A stretch of DNA of 64,000 nucleotides from Phycisphaerales bacterium (GTDB lineage Bacteria; Planctomycetota; Phycisphaerae; UBA1845), in assembly GCA_020852275.1 (NCBI GenBank), contig JADZBE010000033.1, positions 1 through 64,000 of the forward strand. Direction: 5' to 3'. Positions within the stretch are counted from its first letter, which is position 1; each line of letters begins with the position of its first letter. The position numbers and the translations under genes are program-made. The notes below the pieces were generated by a model. It was not told the origin of the DNA. It saw only the letters and a program-made list of their open reading frames with translations, and made no database searches. Shown here piece by piece: positions 54,567 to 63,950 of the stretch.

Positions 54567-54763
54567 CGTTGCAGATTCCTCTCATGGCATAACTCGTCGC
54601 GGCGAGCGAACCTATAGAGGGCGGCCCGCACCACATGGAAAAGGGTGCGGGTCGGGCGCTCGCCGCGCCTGATCCGATGGCCCGGGGTGCGACATTTTTT
54701 GACAGACCGGCAGGAGGCCGGAGCGTCCCCCATGATGCAGGCCACGCTGAAGCGCAGGAGAAC

Positions 54764-57223
54764 ATGGTCGCAAGCAACGAACTGACGCCCGGCAGTGGCG
54801 ACGCGGTAAGCGGATCGAGCGGCGACGCGCTGTTCGGGGGAGCGGTGCGCCCCGGGCAGGTGATCGGCGAGTTCGAGCTGCGCGAGGTCATCGGGCGCGG
54901 CGGAATGGGCACGGTGTACAAGGCGTGGCAGCGGTCGCTGCGGCGCCTCGTCGCGCTGAAAGTGCTCGCGCCGCACATCGCCGGCAGCCGCGCGAGCATC
55001 GCCCGCTTTCAGCGCGAGGCGCAAGCGGCGGCCAAGCTGCATCACCCGCACATCGTCCCGATTTTCGCCCTCGGCGAGGAGAGCAGCACCTACTACTACG
55101 CGATGGAGCTGATCGAGGGGCAGAGCCTCAGCGACCTGATCCGAGAGGAGCGGCAGAAGCTTGGTTACGAGGCCTCGGATGAGGACCTCGACGCGACGCG
55201 CGTGCTGCCGCGAACCTCGTCGGGCGTGTCGAGTTCGGCGCGGGCCGGCTCGCTGGCGGCTTCGGATACGGGGGTGATTCTGGCCGGTTCTGACATGCAC
55301 CTTCCCACGGGTGGGCGCTACGAGCGGATCACCGAGCACCTCGCGCGCATCGCGGACGCTCTCGACTATGCGCATCAGCAGGGCGTCGTCCACCGCGACA
55401 TCAAGCCGCACAATTTGATTCTCAGCCGCGACGGGCGGCTGCTCATCACGGACTTCGGCCTGGCGCGCGTGCTGGAGCAGCCGGGCATCACGATGACCAG
55501 CGAAGTGGTCGGCTCGCCGCTGTACATGGCGCCGGAGCAGATTCGCGGCGACGGCGTGGTGGATCAGCGCTGCGACGTGTATTCGCTGGCGGCGACGATG
55601 TTCGAGTGGCTGACCCTGCAGCCGCCGTTTTCCGGCAAAACACGGGAGACCGTGATCACGCAGATCCTCACCGGCGAGATGCGCGAGCCGCGGTCGATCA
55701 ACCCGGCGATTCCGTCGGACCTGGAGACGATCTGCCTGAAGGGGCTGGAGCGCGAGGCGCACCGGCGCTACGCATCGGCCGGAGATTTTCGCGATGACCT
55801 GCGCGCGTTTCTGTCGGCCGGGCGGATTCGGGCGACGCGCATCGGCCTGGTGGAGCGGACGCGGCGCTTCGTGAATCGCAATCGCGCCGGCGCGGCGCTG
55901 ATCGGACTGGCCATGCTGGCGCTGGTCTCGGTGCTGGTGATCTGGCGGCAGAACTCGACGATCCGACGGATGGAGACGCGGCAGGAGGCGCGTCGGGACG
56001 CAGGTCCGCGCGAGAACGGACCGCGGCCGCCCGGCGCGCGACCTCAACCGCCGCCCGGAGGCGATGGCCCGCCCCCGCCGCCGGATGGCGCGGCGGGCGA
56101 GGTCGGCAGCGCGCCGGTCGATCCGCTGGGCAAGCTGATTGCCGGGCTGTTTCCCGCAGAATCCAAGGTCTTCGAGGTCGCCAAGGACATTGCCGACAAA
56201 AACGCTCCCGCTCTGGCGGAGCAGGCCTCCGGTCTGGCGGAACATGCGTCGGGCCTGACGCAGCCGCTGATCAGCGTGCTGGGCTTCGGCGCGGTCGGGC
56301 TGGAGTTTGGCACGGTGCAGAGCCTGTGCCGCGCGGCGTCGGTGGAGATCTTCCGCAACGCCGGTCCGCTGAGCGAGGTGCTGTTCATGGTCGATCCGAC
56401 GGACATGGACCGTCGCAGCGAGACCCTGATCGACGCACTGCAAAGCACGAATCCGACGTTTGACATCAACGTCCTGACCAACGTGCTGCTCACGCAGGAC
56501 GCCTCGGACGCGGCGGCGCTCTACGTGCGCGCCGTGCTGTACGGCAAGACGGGCAATTATGAACTCATGGCCGCCGACGCGACGGCCCTGATCGCCGCAC
56601 GTCCGAGCGATCCGTACGCGCTGCTCGTGCGCGGGCTGGCGGCACTGATGGCGGGTTCGACCGAGGCTGCGCAGTCGGACATCCGCGCGGCCATCGAGCT
56701 TCAGCACGACCTTCACGTAGCGCACGCCCTGAAGGGGCTGGCTGATATTCGCGGCAACGATGCGGAAAGCGCGCTGAAGTCGTTCGAGACGGCGATGGAC
56801 CTGGCGCCGGATTCCGCGCTGTGCCGCGTGGGACATGCGCTGGCGCAGGCGCGGCGCCGCGAGCACTCCGCGGCGATGGAGGAGCTGACAAAGGTCCTCG
56901 ATGAAGATCCGAAGAACGTCGACGCCCTGGTGATCCGCGGCGATTGCGAGCGGGAGATGGGGCGGCTCGAAGACGCGCTTCAGGACTATCAGAAGGCCGC
57001 CGTCGTTTCCGGCGGGAATGCGGCGCTGCTGGCTAAGTTCTTCCAGACGCAGGCGGACCGGGAAAAGGCGAATGGGCAGGCGGGCGCGAGCGTCCCCTCC
57101 ACCTCCGAAGTCTCCGCGCCCGGCTCGGCGGGCGCTCCGAAGACGCGCTCCCTGGATTCAACGCCTCGCCCCTCGCTGGGCGGTCGTGCGGACGATCATG
57201 GCGTCTGGCTGATTACGCGGTGA
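54764..57223 (+). CDS. Membrane Ser/Thr protein kinase with TPR-like C-terminus
   Basis: About 819 residues. Kinase domain (about 35-330): glycine loop GRGGMGTVYKAWQ, VALKVLAPH, HRDIKPHNLILSRDG, DFGLA and YMAPEQIRG, with an Ala/Ser-rich insert of about 70 residues before the ITEHLARIADAL helix. A span (about 378-395, ALIGLAMLALVSVLVIW) is followed by a Pro-rich segment and TPR-like repeats (ALYVRAVLYGKTGNYELMAAD, LLVRGLAALMAGSTEAAQSD, HALAQARRREHSAAMEEL), probably extracytoplasmic. The start 54764 follows AGGAGAAC; ATG 54635 is an alternative. Ser/Thr kinases of this architecture are common in planctomycetes. Confidence 0.88.
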   Translation: MVASNELTPGSGDAVSGSSGDALFGGAVRPGQVIGEFELREVIGRGGMGTVYKAWQRSLRRLVALKVLAPHIAGSRASIARFQREAQAAAKLHHPHIVPIFALGEESSTYYYAMELIEGQSLSDLIREERQKLGYEASDEDLDATRVLPRTSSGVSSSARAGSLAASDTGVILAGSDMHLPTGGRYERITEHLARIADALDYAHQQGVVHRDIKPHNLILSRDGRLLITDFGLARVLEQPGITMTSEVVGSPLYMAPEQIRGDGVVDQRCDVYSLAATMFEWLTLQPPFSGKTRETVITQILTGEMREPRSINPAIPSDLETICLKGLEREAHRRYASAGDFRDDLRAFLSAGRIRATRIGLVERTRRFVNRNRAGAALIGLAMLALVSVLVIWRQNSTIRRMETRQEARRDAGPRENGPRPPGARPQPPPGGDGPPPPPDGAAGEVGSAPVDPLGKLIAGLFPAESKVFEVAKDIADKNAPALAEQASGLAEHASGLTQPLISVLGFGAVGLEFGTVQSLCRAASVEIFRNAGPLSEVLFMVDPTDMDRRSETLIDALQSTNPTFDINVLTNVLLTQDASDAAALYVRAVLYGKTGNYELMAADATALIAARPSDPYALLVRGLAALMAGSTEAAQSDIRAAIELQHDLHVAHALKGLADIRGNDAESALKSFETAMDLAPDSALCRVGHALAQARRREHSAAMEELTKVLDEDPKNVDALVIRGDCEREMGRLEDALQDYQKAAVVSGGNAALLAKFFQTQADREKANGQAGASVPSTSEVSAPGSAGAPKTRSLDSTPRPSLGGRADDHGVWLITR

Positions 57224-57249
57224 CTCTTAGCCGTTGAACGGGCAGGGCG

Positions 57250-59910
57250 TCACTGAGCCTCCAGGCTCTTGCGGACTTGATCGATCCGCTTCTTCAACTC
57301 CGCCTGCGTCGGCTCCTCAGGCGCGACGTCGATGGCCCGTTGCAGAGTCGCGATGGCCTCGAGGCCGCGGCCCGACGCAAGCTGCGCCTTCGCGAAGACC
57401 TCGAGTTGATGGAAGGTCGGCTGGGGCGAGTCGGCAACGGCACGGGCGGCGAGGCTCAGCGCCAGCTCGCAGTCCTCGGCGGCGCCTAACCCAAGCAGCA
57501 TCTCGGCGCACCCGCGCAATCCCTCCGGCGGCGCGACCGACTGGTCCAGCATATCGCGGCAGGACGACCGGAAACGGTCCATGCATGCCTGTGCGTTTTC
57601 GGCATCCTGCACACACTCGAACAAGTGAGCGGCGCCCTGGAAACCGGAGGCAACGCCCCAGATCTGCTGGGCATTGTGCTTGGGCGATGCTTCGACGAAG
57701 CGCTTGGCATCCAAGGCCAGACGATGCGCCGCTTCCCTGTTTCCTTCATCCAGCGCGGCCTGCCCCATGCGCAAGGCGAAATTCTGCGCGTAGGCGAGCG
57801 AGTACGCATGTTGGGGGTCCGCGGCAAGCTGCGCCTGGGCCAGATGGTAGCCGCGCTCATACAGCGGCTTGGCCTCGTCGCGCGGGAGCCGATCAGCCAC
57901 GCCCTCGAGAGCGTGCATCAGCCCGACGGAATACTCGCGATCGCGCGGGTCCAGTTGATAAAGCCGCTCGCCCAGCTCCAGTGCGGTCGTGAAGTGCTGC
58001 AACGAAGCCTGCGGCTCGTGCCGCCAGTCATTCAGGACGCCGAGGTAAGTCTCGGTCTGCCGGGCGCAGCCCAGCGCGGAAGCGTGCGCGGGGTCGCGTT
58101 CGAGAATGGGTCCGCAGATGGCCAGCGAGTCCTCCGCCCGCTCGATCGCGGGCTCGATGTTGCCTGACTGCAGTTCAACGGCCGCAAGGCGCTGAAGACT
58201 CCACGCATGTTCGCACTGGTGTTCCTCCGTGGGCCACATCGCCGCCAGGTTTCGCGTCACGACTTCCGAGCGCTCAAGCCACGCGCGGTATTCCTGCGCC
58301 TCTCCGAGCGCGAAATGCACGTCGGCGATGAGGACCATGTCGATGGCCAGCTCGCGGCGCTGGGACGGGTCCGCGATCGACGCCTCGATCGCCTTTTGGC
58401 GCAGTCGAAAAGCTTCCCTGCGGCACTGCAACGCCTCGGGAAGGCGGCCCTGCTCGTGGAGGACGTGAGAGTGCTGGCGTTCCGCGTCCGCCGCGAGAAT
58501 CAGCAGGCGCGGGTTCTTCGGGTCGCGCGACAGCAGTCCGCGCGCGTCTTCCCGGACGTCCGCGGCCACGCGCGCCCGCAGCTCCAATGTGCCGCTGCGG
58601 GACTCGAGTTCGCGCAGCAGGTGCTGCGTCATCTGCTCGAGTCGGGCGGCCAACCGGTGCTCCGCCGACCGGGCGCGAGCGCCTTCCGCCATCGCAAGCA
58701 GCGTCAGGACCAGCGCGATTAGCGCGCCCGCGATGGCCACCGCCGCTGAGGTGCGATGCCGGCGGACCAGACAGCGCAGGTGGCGCGTGATCGTCTGCGG
58801 TCGCGCGACCACCGGCTCGTGACGCAGGAATCGACGCAGATCGGCCGCTAGTTCTCCGGCCGAGGCATAGCGCTCCTCGGGCGCCGCCGCCAGCGCTTTT
58901 GCAACGATCGTGTCCATGTCGCCGGAACACGAGCGGTTCAGCGCGCGCAGCCGAGGCGCCGGAACCTCGCAGATCGCGTGGATGCACCTTGCGAACGAAA
59001 GCCCCGTCAGGTCGTGCGGAGGACGACCACTGAGCAGTTCGAAGAGCATGGCGCCGAGTGCATACACGTCGCTGCGCGTGTCCACGTCGGCCAGGTCGCC
59101 GCGCGCCTGCTCCGGCGCCATGTAAGCCAGCGTGCCCACGAGCTGACCGTCGAGCGTGTGCCGGGTTGCGGCTTGCGCCTCGGGGTCCAATACGCGCGCG
59201 ACCCCAAAATCCAGAACTTTCACCGCGGCCCGTTCATCCACAAGAACGTTCGCCGGCTTCAGATCTCTATGCACGATGCCCTTGTGATGGGCGTGCTGCA
59301 CGGCGTCTGCCGCATGGGCGATCAACTCGATCCGGCCGCGCATGTTCAGCGGCGCCGCACGCCCTGATGTTCTCGCGCCCGCCGCGTAGGACCGGAGTTC
59401 CACGCCTCGAACGAGCTCCATGGCGAGATATGGCTGCTCCCCATCACCCAGGTCCACGGTGCCGGATTCATAGAAATGAGCTATGCCCGGATGAGACAGA
59501 CGGCCCAGAATGCCAACTTCGTTGTGAAACCGACGCAGAAGCGTTTCCCACTCTCTCTCGCCGAGCACGTCGGAGCGCCGGATCACTTTGATGGCCGCGT
59601 GTTGCTCCGGAAACCCGCGCGTGCCTTCGAACACCGTCCCCATCGAGCCGCGACCGAGAATGTTGAGGATGACGAACGAACCAATTTGCCGGCCCTGCCA
59701 ACGGCGACCATATGACGGGCCATCATCACGCTCACCCTCCAGCGGCTGGGCTTCGTCGGCATCCACCTGATCGAGCAATCCGCGCACCGCGTCGAGCGTG
59801 CCCGGGTCGGTGCCCTCCTGCCGGTTCAGGAACTCTCGCCGCTCGGGGCAGGGCAATTCCAGGGCGCGGTGAAAGAGCTGCTCAACCAGATGTAACCGGC
59901 TGGAGTTCAT
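57250..59910 (-). CDS. Membrane Ser/Thr protein kinase with long TPR-like C-terminus
   Basis: About 886 residues. A short N-terminal region before the kinase (about 1-75) is followed by GRGSMGTVFEGTRG, AAIKVIRRS, HRDLKPANVLVDERA, DFGVARVL and YMAPEQARG. One span (about 393-412, SAAVAIAGALIALVLTLLAMA) precedes about 450 residues of helical repeats. It is directly downstream of a PF07638-type sigma factor and on the same strand, a pairing known from planctomycetes. ATG 59910 is chosen; a TTG at 59928 is an alternative. Confidence 0.9.
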   Translation of the reverse strand: MNSSRLHLVEQLFHRALELPCPERREFLNRQEGTDPGTLDAVRGLLDQVDADEAQPLEGERDDGPSYGRRWQGRQIGSFVILNILGRGSMGTVFEGTRGFPEQHAAIKVIRRSDVLGEREWETLLRRFHNEVGILGRLSHPGIAHFYESGTVDLGDGEQPYLAMELVRGVELRSYAAGARTSGRAAPLNMRGRIELIAHAADAVQHAHHKGIVHRDLKPANVLVDERAAVKVLDFGVARVLDPEAQAATRHTLDGQLVGTLAYMAPEQARGDLADVDTRSDVYALGAMLFELLSGRPPHDLTGLSFARCIHAICEVPAPRLRALNRSCSGDMDTIVAKALAAAPEERYASAGELAADLRRFLRHEPVVARPQTITRHLRCLVRRHRTSAAVAIAGALIALVLTLLAMAEGARARSAEHRLAARLEQMTQHLLRELESRSGTLELRARVAADVREDARGLLSRDPKNPRLLILAADAERQHSHVLHEQGRLPEALQCRREAFRLRQKAIEASIADPSQRRELAIDMVLIADVHFALGEAQEYRAWLERSEVVTRNLAAMWPTEEHQCEHAWSLQRLAAVELQSGNIEPAIERAEDSLAICGPILERDPAHASALGCARQTETYLGVLNDWRHEPQASLQHFTTALELGERLYQLDPRDREYSVGLMHALEGVADRLPRDEAKPLYERGYHLAQAQLAADPQHAYSLAYAQNFALRMGQAALDEGNREAAHRLALDAKRFVEASPKHNAQQIWGVASGFQGAAHLFECVQDAENAQACMDRFRSSCRDMLDQSVAPPEGLRGCAEMLLGLGAAEDCELALSLAARAVADSPQPTFHQLEVFAKAQLASGRGLEAIATLQRAIDVAPEEPTQAELKKRIDQVRKSLEAQ

Positions 59911-60012
59911 GTGCCGCTGCGTTCGCAACCGTGACGAAAGCCAAAGACGTGCGATCGCCCACGGCCCGGGAGGGCTGCGGCGTCTGCCCCTGAAAAACGA
60001 CGGGCGAGCGCC

Positions 60013-60564
60013 TCATGCGACCGCAAGCTGCTCCCGCAGCCAGGCTTTCGCAAACCTCCAGTCGCGTTCGATCGTGGCCCGCGACAGCCCCAGCGCCGAA
60101 GCCGTCTGGTCATCCGTGAGACCTCCGAACCACTTGTGCTCCACGACCTCCCACTTACGGGCGTCCAGCGTCCGCAACTTCACGATCGCCTCGTCAAGAG
60201 CCAACAAATCGAAGCGAGGCCGATGATCCAGCGGATCGTCCCGCCCCGGGTCGTACGAAACAAGAACGGCGTTCCCACCTCGTTTTTGCGCTTCCGCGGC
60301 GCGCAGGCGGTCGATCAGCGCGTGCCGCATCGCCATGGAGAAAAGCGAAAAGCCCTGCCCTTCTCCCTCAACCGTGCAGGACGATTCCGCCAGCCTGCGG
60401 TAGGCCGTGTGAACGAGCGACGTGCCGGCGTGGTTGCCCAGCGTGTGCGCGAGACGGCGCAGCTCTGCATACTTGCGCGCCACGAACTGTGCGAGAGGCT
60501 CGCCCGCGGTTGTGTCAAAACACGTCAGCTCCGCGATCGCTGAGGCGTCAACCTGTTCGCACAT
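60013..60564 (-). CDS. ECF-like RNA polymerase sigma factor (PF07638 type)
   Basis: 183 residues: region 2 with SLVHTAYRRLAES...FSLFSMAMRHALIDRLRAAEAQKRGGN, and region 4 with ALDEAIVKLRTLDARKWEVVEHKWFGGLTDDQTASALGLSRATIERDWRFAKAWLREQL. Such planctomycete sigma factors are often co-encoded with Ser/Thr kinases that may regulate them. Start ATG 60564 with GGAG ten bases upstream. The kinase gene follows about 100 bases later on the same strand. Confidence 0.9.
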   Translation of the reverse strand: MCEQVDASAIAELTCFDTTAGEPLAQFVARKYAELRRLAHTLGNHAGTSLVHTAYRRLAESSCTVEGEGQGFSLFSMAMRHALIDRLRAAEAQKRGGNAVLVSYDPGRDDPLDHRPRFDLLALDEAIVKLRTLDARKWEVVEHKWFGGLTDDQTASALGLSRATIERDWRFAKAWLREQLAVA

Positions 60565-60732
60565 CGCGGAACTGCTCCAACCCAAACCCGGTGCACCCGC
60601 CCACCTTCCGAAGCCCATCCCGAAACGAGCATGAGGGAACCCAGGCAGTTTACACGCTTTGCATGGTGCGGGAAAGAAAAACCCGGACCCTGCGCGGAGG
60701 GTCCTCACGCGACCGCGAGGAGCAAGAGATCC

Positions 60733-61203
60733 ATGAGAATCGCCAAGGGCCTGGTGCCATGCCTCCTCGGCCACCTCGCAGTGATGAGCGGGTGCGGCTC
60801 GGTGAACGTAACGACGTGCCCCGACTGTCCATCCGCGCCGCCGGGCACGTGGACAGGGCAGCGCGTCAATCCCGTCAGCGGCGAATCGTTCGACATGAGC
60901 GTCGAAATCGACGACGGCGGACAGCAGTTTATCGGAACCGTGCAGTCCGACGCGATCACCTTCTGGCGCCTCGCCGGCCAGACCGTGGCGCCGCGTCAGC
61001 TCGACGACGAGGAAATCGCCGTCTGGGAGGCCGTCATCGGCAGGGCGGTGACCGCGGACCTGCTGCTCATCGAGTTCTCGCCGACGACGAAGATCGAGGG
61101 GCACTACCTGAGAGGAACCTTCCGCGCGCGCATCGAAGGCGACGAGATGACCGGAACGCAGACGGACGGGGAGTATGAGCACGTGTTTACGCTCCACAGA
61201 TGA
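60733..61203 (+). CDS. Predicted lipoprotein
   Basis: 156 residues with a lipobox-like VMSGC (Cys about 21) after a short signal, then a beta-rich domain with no recognised family (TGQRVNPVSGESFDMSVEID ... GTQTDGEYEHVFTL). Start ATG 60733, chosen because the signal peptide begins there. It diverges from the sigma factor gene. Confidence 0.65.
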   Translation: MRIAKGLVPCLLGHLAVMSGCGSVNVTTCPDCPSAPPGTWTGQRVNPVSGESFDMSVEIDDGGQQFIGTVQSDAITFWRLAGQTVAPRQLDDEEIAVWEAVIGRAVTADLLLIEFSPTTKIEGHYLRGTFRARIEGDEMTGTQTDGEYEHVFTLHR

Positions 61204-61284
61204 CGCCGCGCAAGATAGCGAGTCGGCCGCGCATCGGTTTGTGCGGACATTTAGAGAGTATCCAGATTGATTAAGGAGTTGAGA

Positions 61285-62256
61285 ATGAACCAAAGAATAC
61301 CGAGCGGCTTTATGTTGAAAGTGATCTGCATTCTGATTGCGCTATCACCCGCTGGAAGCGCGCTCGCAGGTGACCGCGGTTCGAAAGGGTCCGTCGATGC
61401 ACACCAGGATGCGCCTTCCGGGATGAAAGACGCGATCGCTCTTTGTCTTCCAGTTCATGTGATCTGGTTCTTGGATTACAATCTGGATGGGCGTTTCGAC
61501 TCCGGCACGCAATGGGGGCTTCCCGGCGACCGCTGGGCCGCGGGGGAACCATTCAAGAAACACAGAAACGGCTGCGAAGAAATCACGGCCTACCGGCCTC
61601 ACGACTATCAGTTTGCGACGTGGTATGTGAAACTCAACGACGGTTGCCCCGGCTTTTCCGGGAGGTTTCAGCAACGCGACTTCTATGTGACTTCATTTCA
61701 CCCAAATTGGCAGCGATGGCCCGTGATAGGGGATTTCAATGGCAATGGCAAAGATGAAGCGGCTGATTATGTCGAGAACGGAGACTTCGGGCGCATCGTG
61801 ATCGATCGGAACGGCAATCTGAAATGGAATACCGATCGTGATGTTTTCAGCAATATCTACTATGGACTGGACACAAACGACCACTTGATGGCGGGCGACT
61901 TGGGAGCAGGATGTTGTGATGAACTGGCCGTATGGAGGAGCGCTACGGGCCATTGGGAGTTCTACGGCAACGATGTCGAAGGGCGCCCCACCACGAATCG
62001 TTGGAAGACAACGCAATTCGGGCTTTCAGGAGATATCCCATTCCTCGCCAACGTGGATGGCGATGCAATGGACGACCTGTGCGTGTTCAGGCCCACTTTC
62101 GGCTGGGTGTTCATCAACTTTTCGTCCAATGGGTATGATGATAACGAGGTCGATGAGATCATTGACTATGAGCTGGAAATCGAACGAATCAACAATGAGT
62201 ATGGCATGCCCGGACGACCGTGGACGGCCGGGGCGCTGGGGATCCACGCGAACTGA
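61285..62256 (+). CDS. Secreted protein with FG-GAP/VCBS-like repeats, atypically AT-rich
   Basis: 323 residues. Signal peptide (about 1-28, LIALSPAGSALAG), then repeats of the type WPVIGDFNGNGKDEAADYVENGDFG, LMAGDLGAGCCDELAVWR and IPFLANVDGDAMDDLCVFRPTFGW, as in FG-GAP/VCBS beta-propellers. AAGGAG lies six bases before the ATG. The base composition is clearly less GC-rich than its neighbours, with many AT-ending codons, suggesting transfer or recent arrival. Function unknown. Confidence 0.75.
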   Translation: MNQRIPSGFMLKVICILIALSPAGSALAGDRGSKGSVDAHQDAPSGMKDAIALCLPVHVIWFLDYNLDGRFDSGTQWGLPGDRWAAGEPFKKHRNGCEEITAYRPHDYQFATWYVKLNDGCPGFSGRFQQRDFYVTSFHPNWQRWPVIGDFNGNGKDEAADYVENGDFGRIVIDRNGNLKWNTDRDVFSNIYYGLDTNDHLMAGDLGAGCCDELAVWRSATGHWEFYGNDVEGRPTTNRWKTTQFGLSGDIPFLANVDGDAMDDLCVFRPTFGWVFINFSSNGYDDNEVDEIIDYELEIERINNEYGMPGRPWTAGALGIHAN

Positions 62257-62307
62257 TGTCGTGGTAGGACTCGCAAGCTGTCGCGAAAGGTCGCGTCGCG
62301 AGGCGAC

Positions 62308-63321
62308 TCACACGCGCGACGTGCGGAGCAGTTCAAGGATCTGCACCGCGTCCAGCGCTGCGCCCTTGCGCAACTGGTCTCCGCAGGCGAAGAGGTTCAA
62401 GCCCCGACCGTCCGGCTGGCTGGGGTCTTCGCGGAGGCGGCCTACGAGGACGTGGTCGCCTCGGCTGGCCTCGACGGGCATGGGGAAGTGGTTGTGTTCG
62501 CGGTCGTCGACGAGGCGGACGCCCGGCGCATGCGACAGGGCTTCGCGCGCCTGCTGCACGGAGACGGGCTGCTCAAACGTCAGGTTGATCGACTCGCTGT
62601 GCGCGCGGGGGACGGGGACCCGGATGCACGTCGGGGAGATGAGCATGTCCGCGTCGCCGAGGATCTTCCGCGTCTCCTGAATGACCTTCGATTCCTCGCC
62701 GTTGTAGCCGTCCGCGCCGATGGCCGTGTTGTGTGAGAAGACGTTGTGGATCACCTGGTGCGGCAGGACTTTCGCCGCGACGGGAATGCCCTCGGCCATG
62801 CAGCGCGTCTGCTCTTCGAGTTCGGCGAGCGCGCGAGCTCCGGCGCCGCTGATGGCCTGGTAGGTTGAAACGACGATGCGGCGAATACGACTGAGCCGGT
62901 GCAGCGGATAGACGGCCATGCAGAGGATGATGGCGGTGCAATTGGGGACGGCGATGAGGCCCTGATGTTTCCGGATGGCGTCCGGGTTGATCTCCGGCAC
63001 GCCGAGCGGGACATGCGGCTCCATGCGGAAGGCGGAGCTGTTATCAATGACCACGGCGCCGGCCTGCACGGCGCGCGGCGCGTGCTCCCGGCTGATGGCA
63101 GCGCCGGCGGAGAAGAACACGGCGTCGAACTTTTCCCTGGCGAACGTGTCGGCGCTGAGCGGCTCGACCTCGATTCGTTGCGAGCGGAATTCAATGGGTA
63201 CGCCCGCCGATCGCGGCGACGCGAACAGCCGAAGGATTTCCACCGGCGCATGCCGCTGAGCGAACACATGGAGGAGTTCCTGCCCGACGGCGCCCGTTGC
63301 TCCGACAATCGCAATTCTCAC
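62308..63321 (-). CDS. asd: Aspartate-semialdehyde dehydrogenase
   Basis: 337 residues; NADP-dependent step in lysine, threonine and methionine synthesis. NADP motif RIAIVGATGAVGQELL, IDNSSAFRM, catalytic C128 in VPNCTAI, STYQAISGAGARALAELEEQ and RVPVPRAHSESINL. Starts with GTG at 63321. Typical length. Confidence 0.96.
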   Translation of the reverse strand: MRIAIVGATGAVGQELLHVFAQRHAPVEILRLFASPRSAGVPIEFRSQRIEVEPLSADTFAREKFDAVFFSAGAAISREHAPRAVQAGAVVIDNSSAFRMEPHVPLGVPEINPDAIRKHQGLIAVPNCTAIILCMAVYPLHRLSRIRRIVVSTYQAISGAGARALAELEEQTRCMAEGIPVAAKVLPHQVIHNVFSHNTAIGADGYNGEESKVIQETRKILGDADMLISPTCIRVPVPRAHSESINLTFEQPVSVQQAREALSHAPGVRLVDDREHNHFPMPVEASRGDHVLVGRLREDPSQPDGRGLNLFACGDQLRKGAALDAVQILELLRTSRV

Positions 63322-63617
63322 GCCTCAGACTCCGACTGAAAAGGCGGCAGCACCCCGCCGGTTGTTGTTAATTCGTTGTGGAACAATCGGTTAACGCAAT
63401 CTCGCCAACTTTGTGCATTCCGGCACGAACCCGGTTGACGCACCTGCATCCCGTCGCTATGCTCGCCCGCCCTCAAGCGGTGGCGGGCGGCTGTGAGAGG
63501 GGTTTTCCGCTGCGAACGATCCCATTGTCGGGGGCGGGCGCGATTCGGCAAGGTCGGGGGCGGCTGCGATCCGGCAGGGTCAGGATCGCGGGTGATTCGG
63601 CAAGAAGGACGATCGCC
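63322..63617. other. Intergenic, nothing recognised
   Basis: About 300 bases between the divergent asd and AtpZ/AtpI-like genes. The frame of the latter is open from 63378 but without recognisable domain sequence. No clear promoter seen. Confidence 0.35.
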
Positions 63618-63857
63618 ATGCCTTCGGACCGGGACGACGATCCACAGGGTCGGCGCGACGACTCGCTCAGGCAGCTTGGCGTCGGGTGGACGCTGACGAT
63701 CGAGTTTCTCGCGTATCTGGGGCTGCTGGGGTACGTCGGGCATTGGCTCGACGGGCGCTACGGCTGGAGCGGGAAGGGCTTGGCGGGGGGGCTGATGCTC
63801 GCGCTGGCGGCGTGGATCTACCGCGTGCTGCGGCTGACGCGGCAGATGTGGAAGTGA
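63618..63857 (+). CDS. Small membrane protein of the AtpZ/AtpI type
   Basis: 79 residues with two membrane spans and a short charged N-terminus: WTLTIEFLAYLGLLGYVGHWLDGRYG, then GGLMLALAAWIYRVLRLT. This layout fits the small Atp-associated proteins that precede ATP synthase genes. AAGGAC lies seven bases before ATG 63618. It is followed by repeats and a possible start of another gene (ATG 63977, MRAWLGF...) that leaves the window. Confidence 0.6.
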   Translation: MPSDRDDDPQGRRDDSLRQLGVGWTLTIEFLAYLGLLGYVGHWLDGRYGWSGKGLAGGLMLALAAWIYRVLRLTRQMWK

Positions 63858-63884
63858 TGCGCATGACGTCGCATCGCCGGGGCA

Positions 63885-63950
63885 GCTCGTCGGCGCGAGC
63901 GGGTGGTTCGTCGGCTTGAGCGGGTAGCTCGTCGGCGCGGGCGGGTAGTT
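63885..63950 (+). repeat. Three to four tandem units of about 20 bp after the AtpZ-like gene
   Basis: Units of the type GAGCGGGTAGCTCGTCGGCG repeat with small changes. This is the same kind of 20-bp array as after ubiA. Confidence 0.75.

Larger units (their letters stand above)
54347..54763. other. Intergenic, possible regulatory region of the kinase gene
   Basis: It contains a 14-bp palindrome ACATCATATGATGT (54439-54452) and a TATAAT (54561-54566). The frame of the kinase stays open from 54635. Confidence 0.4.
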
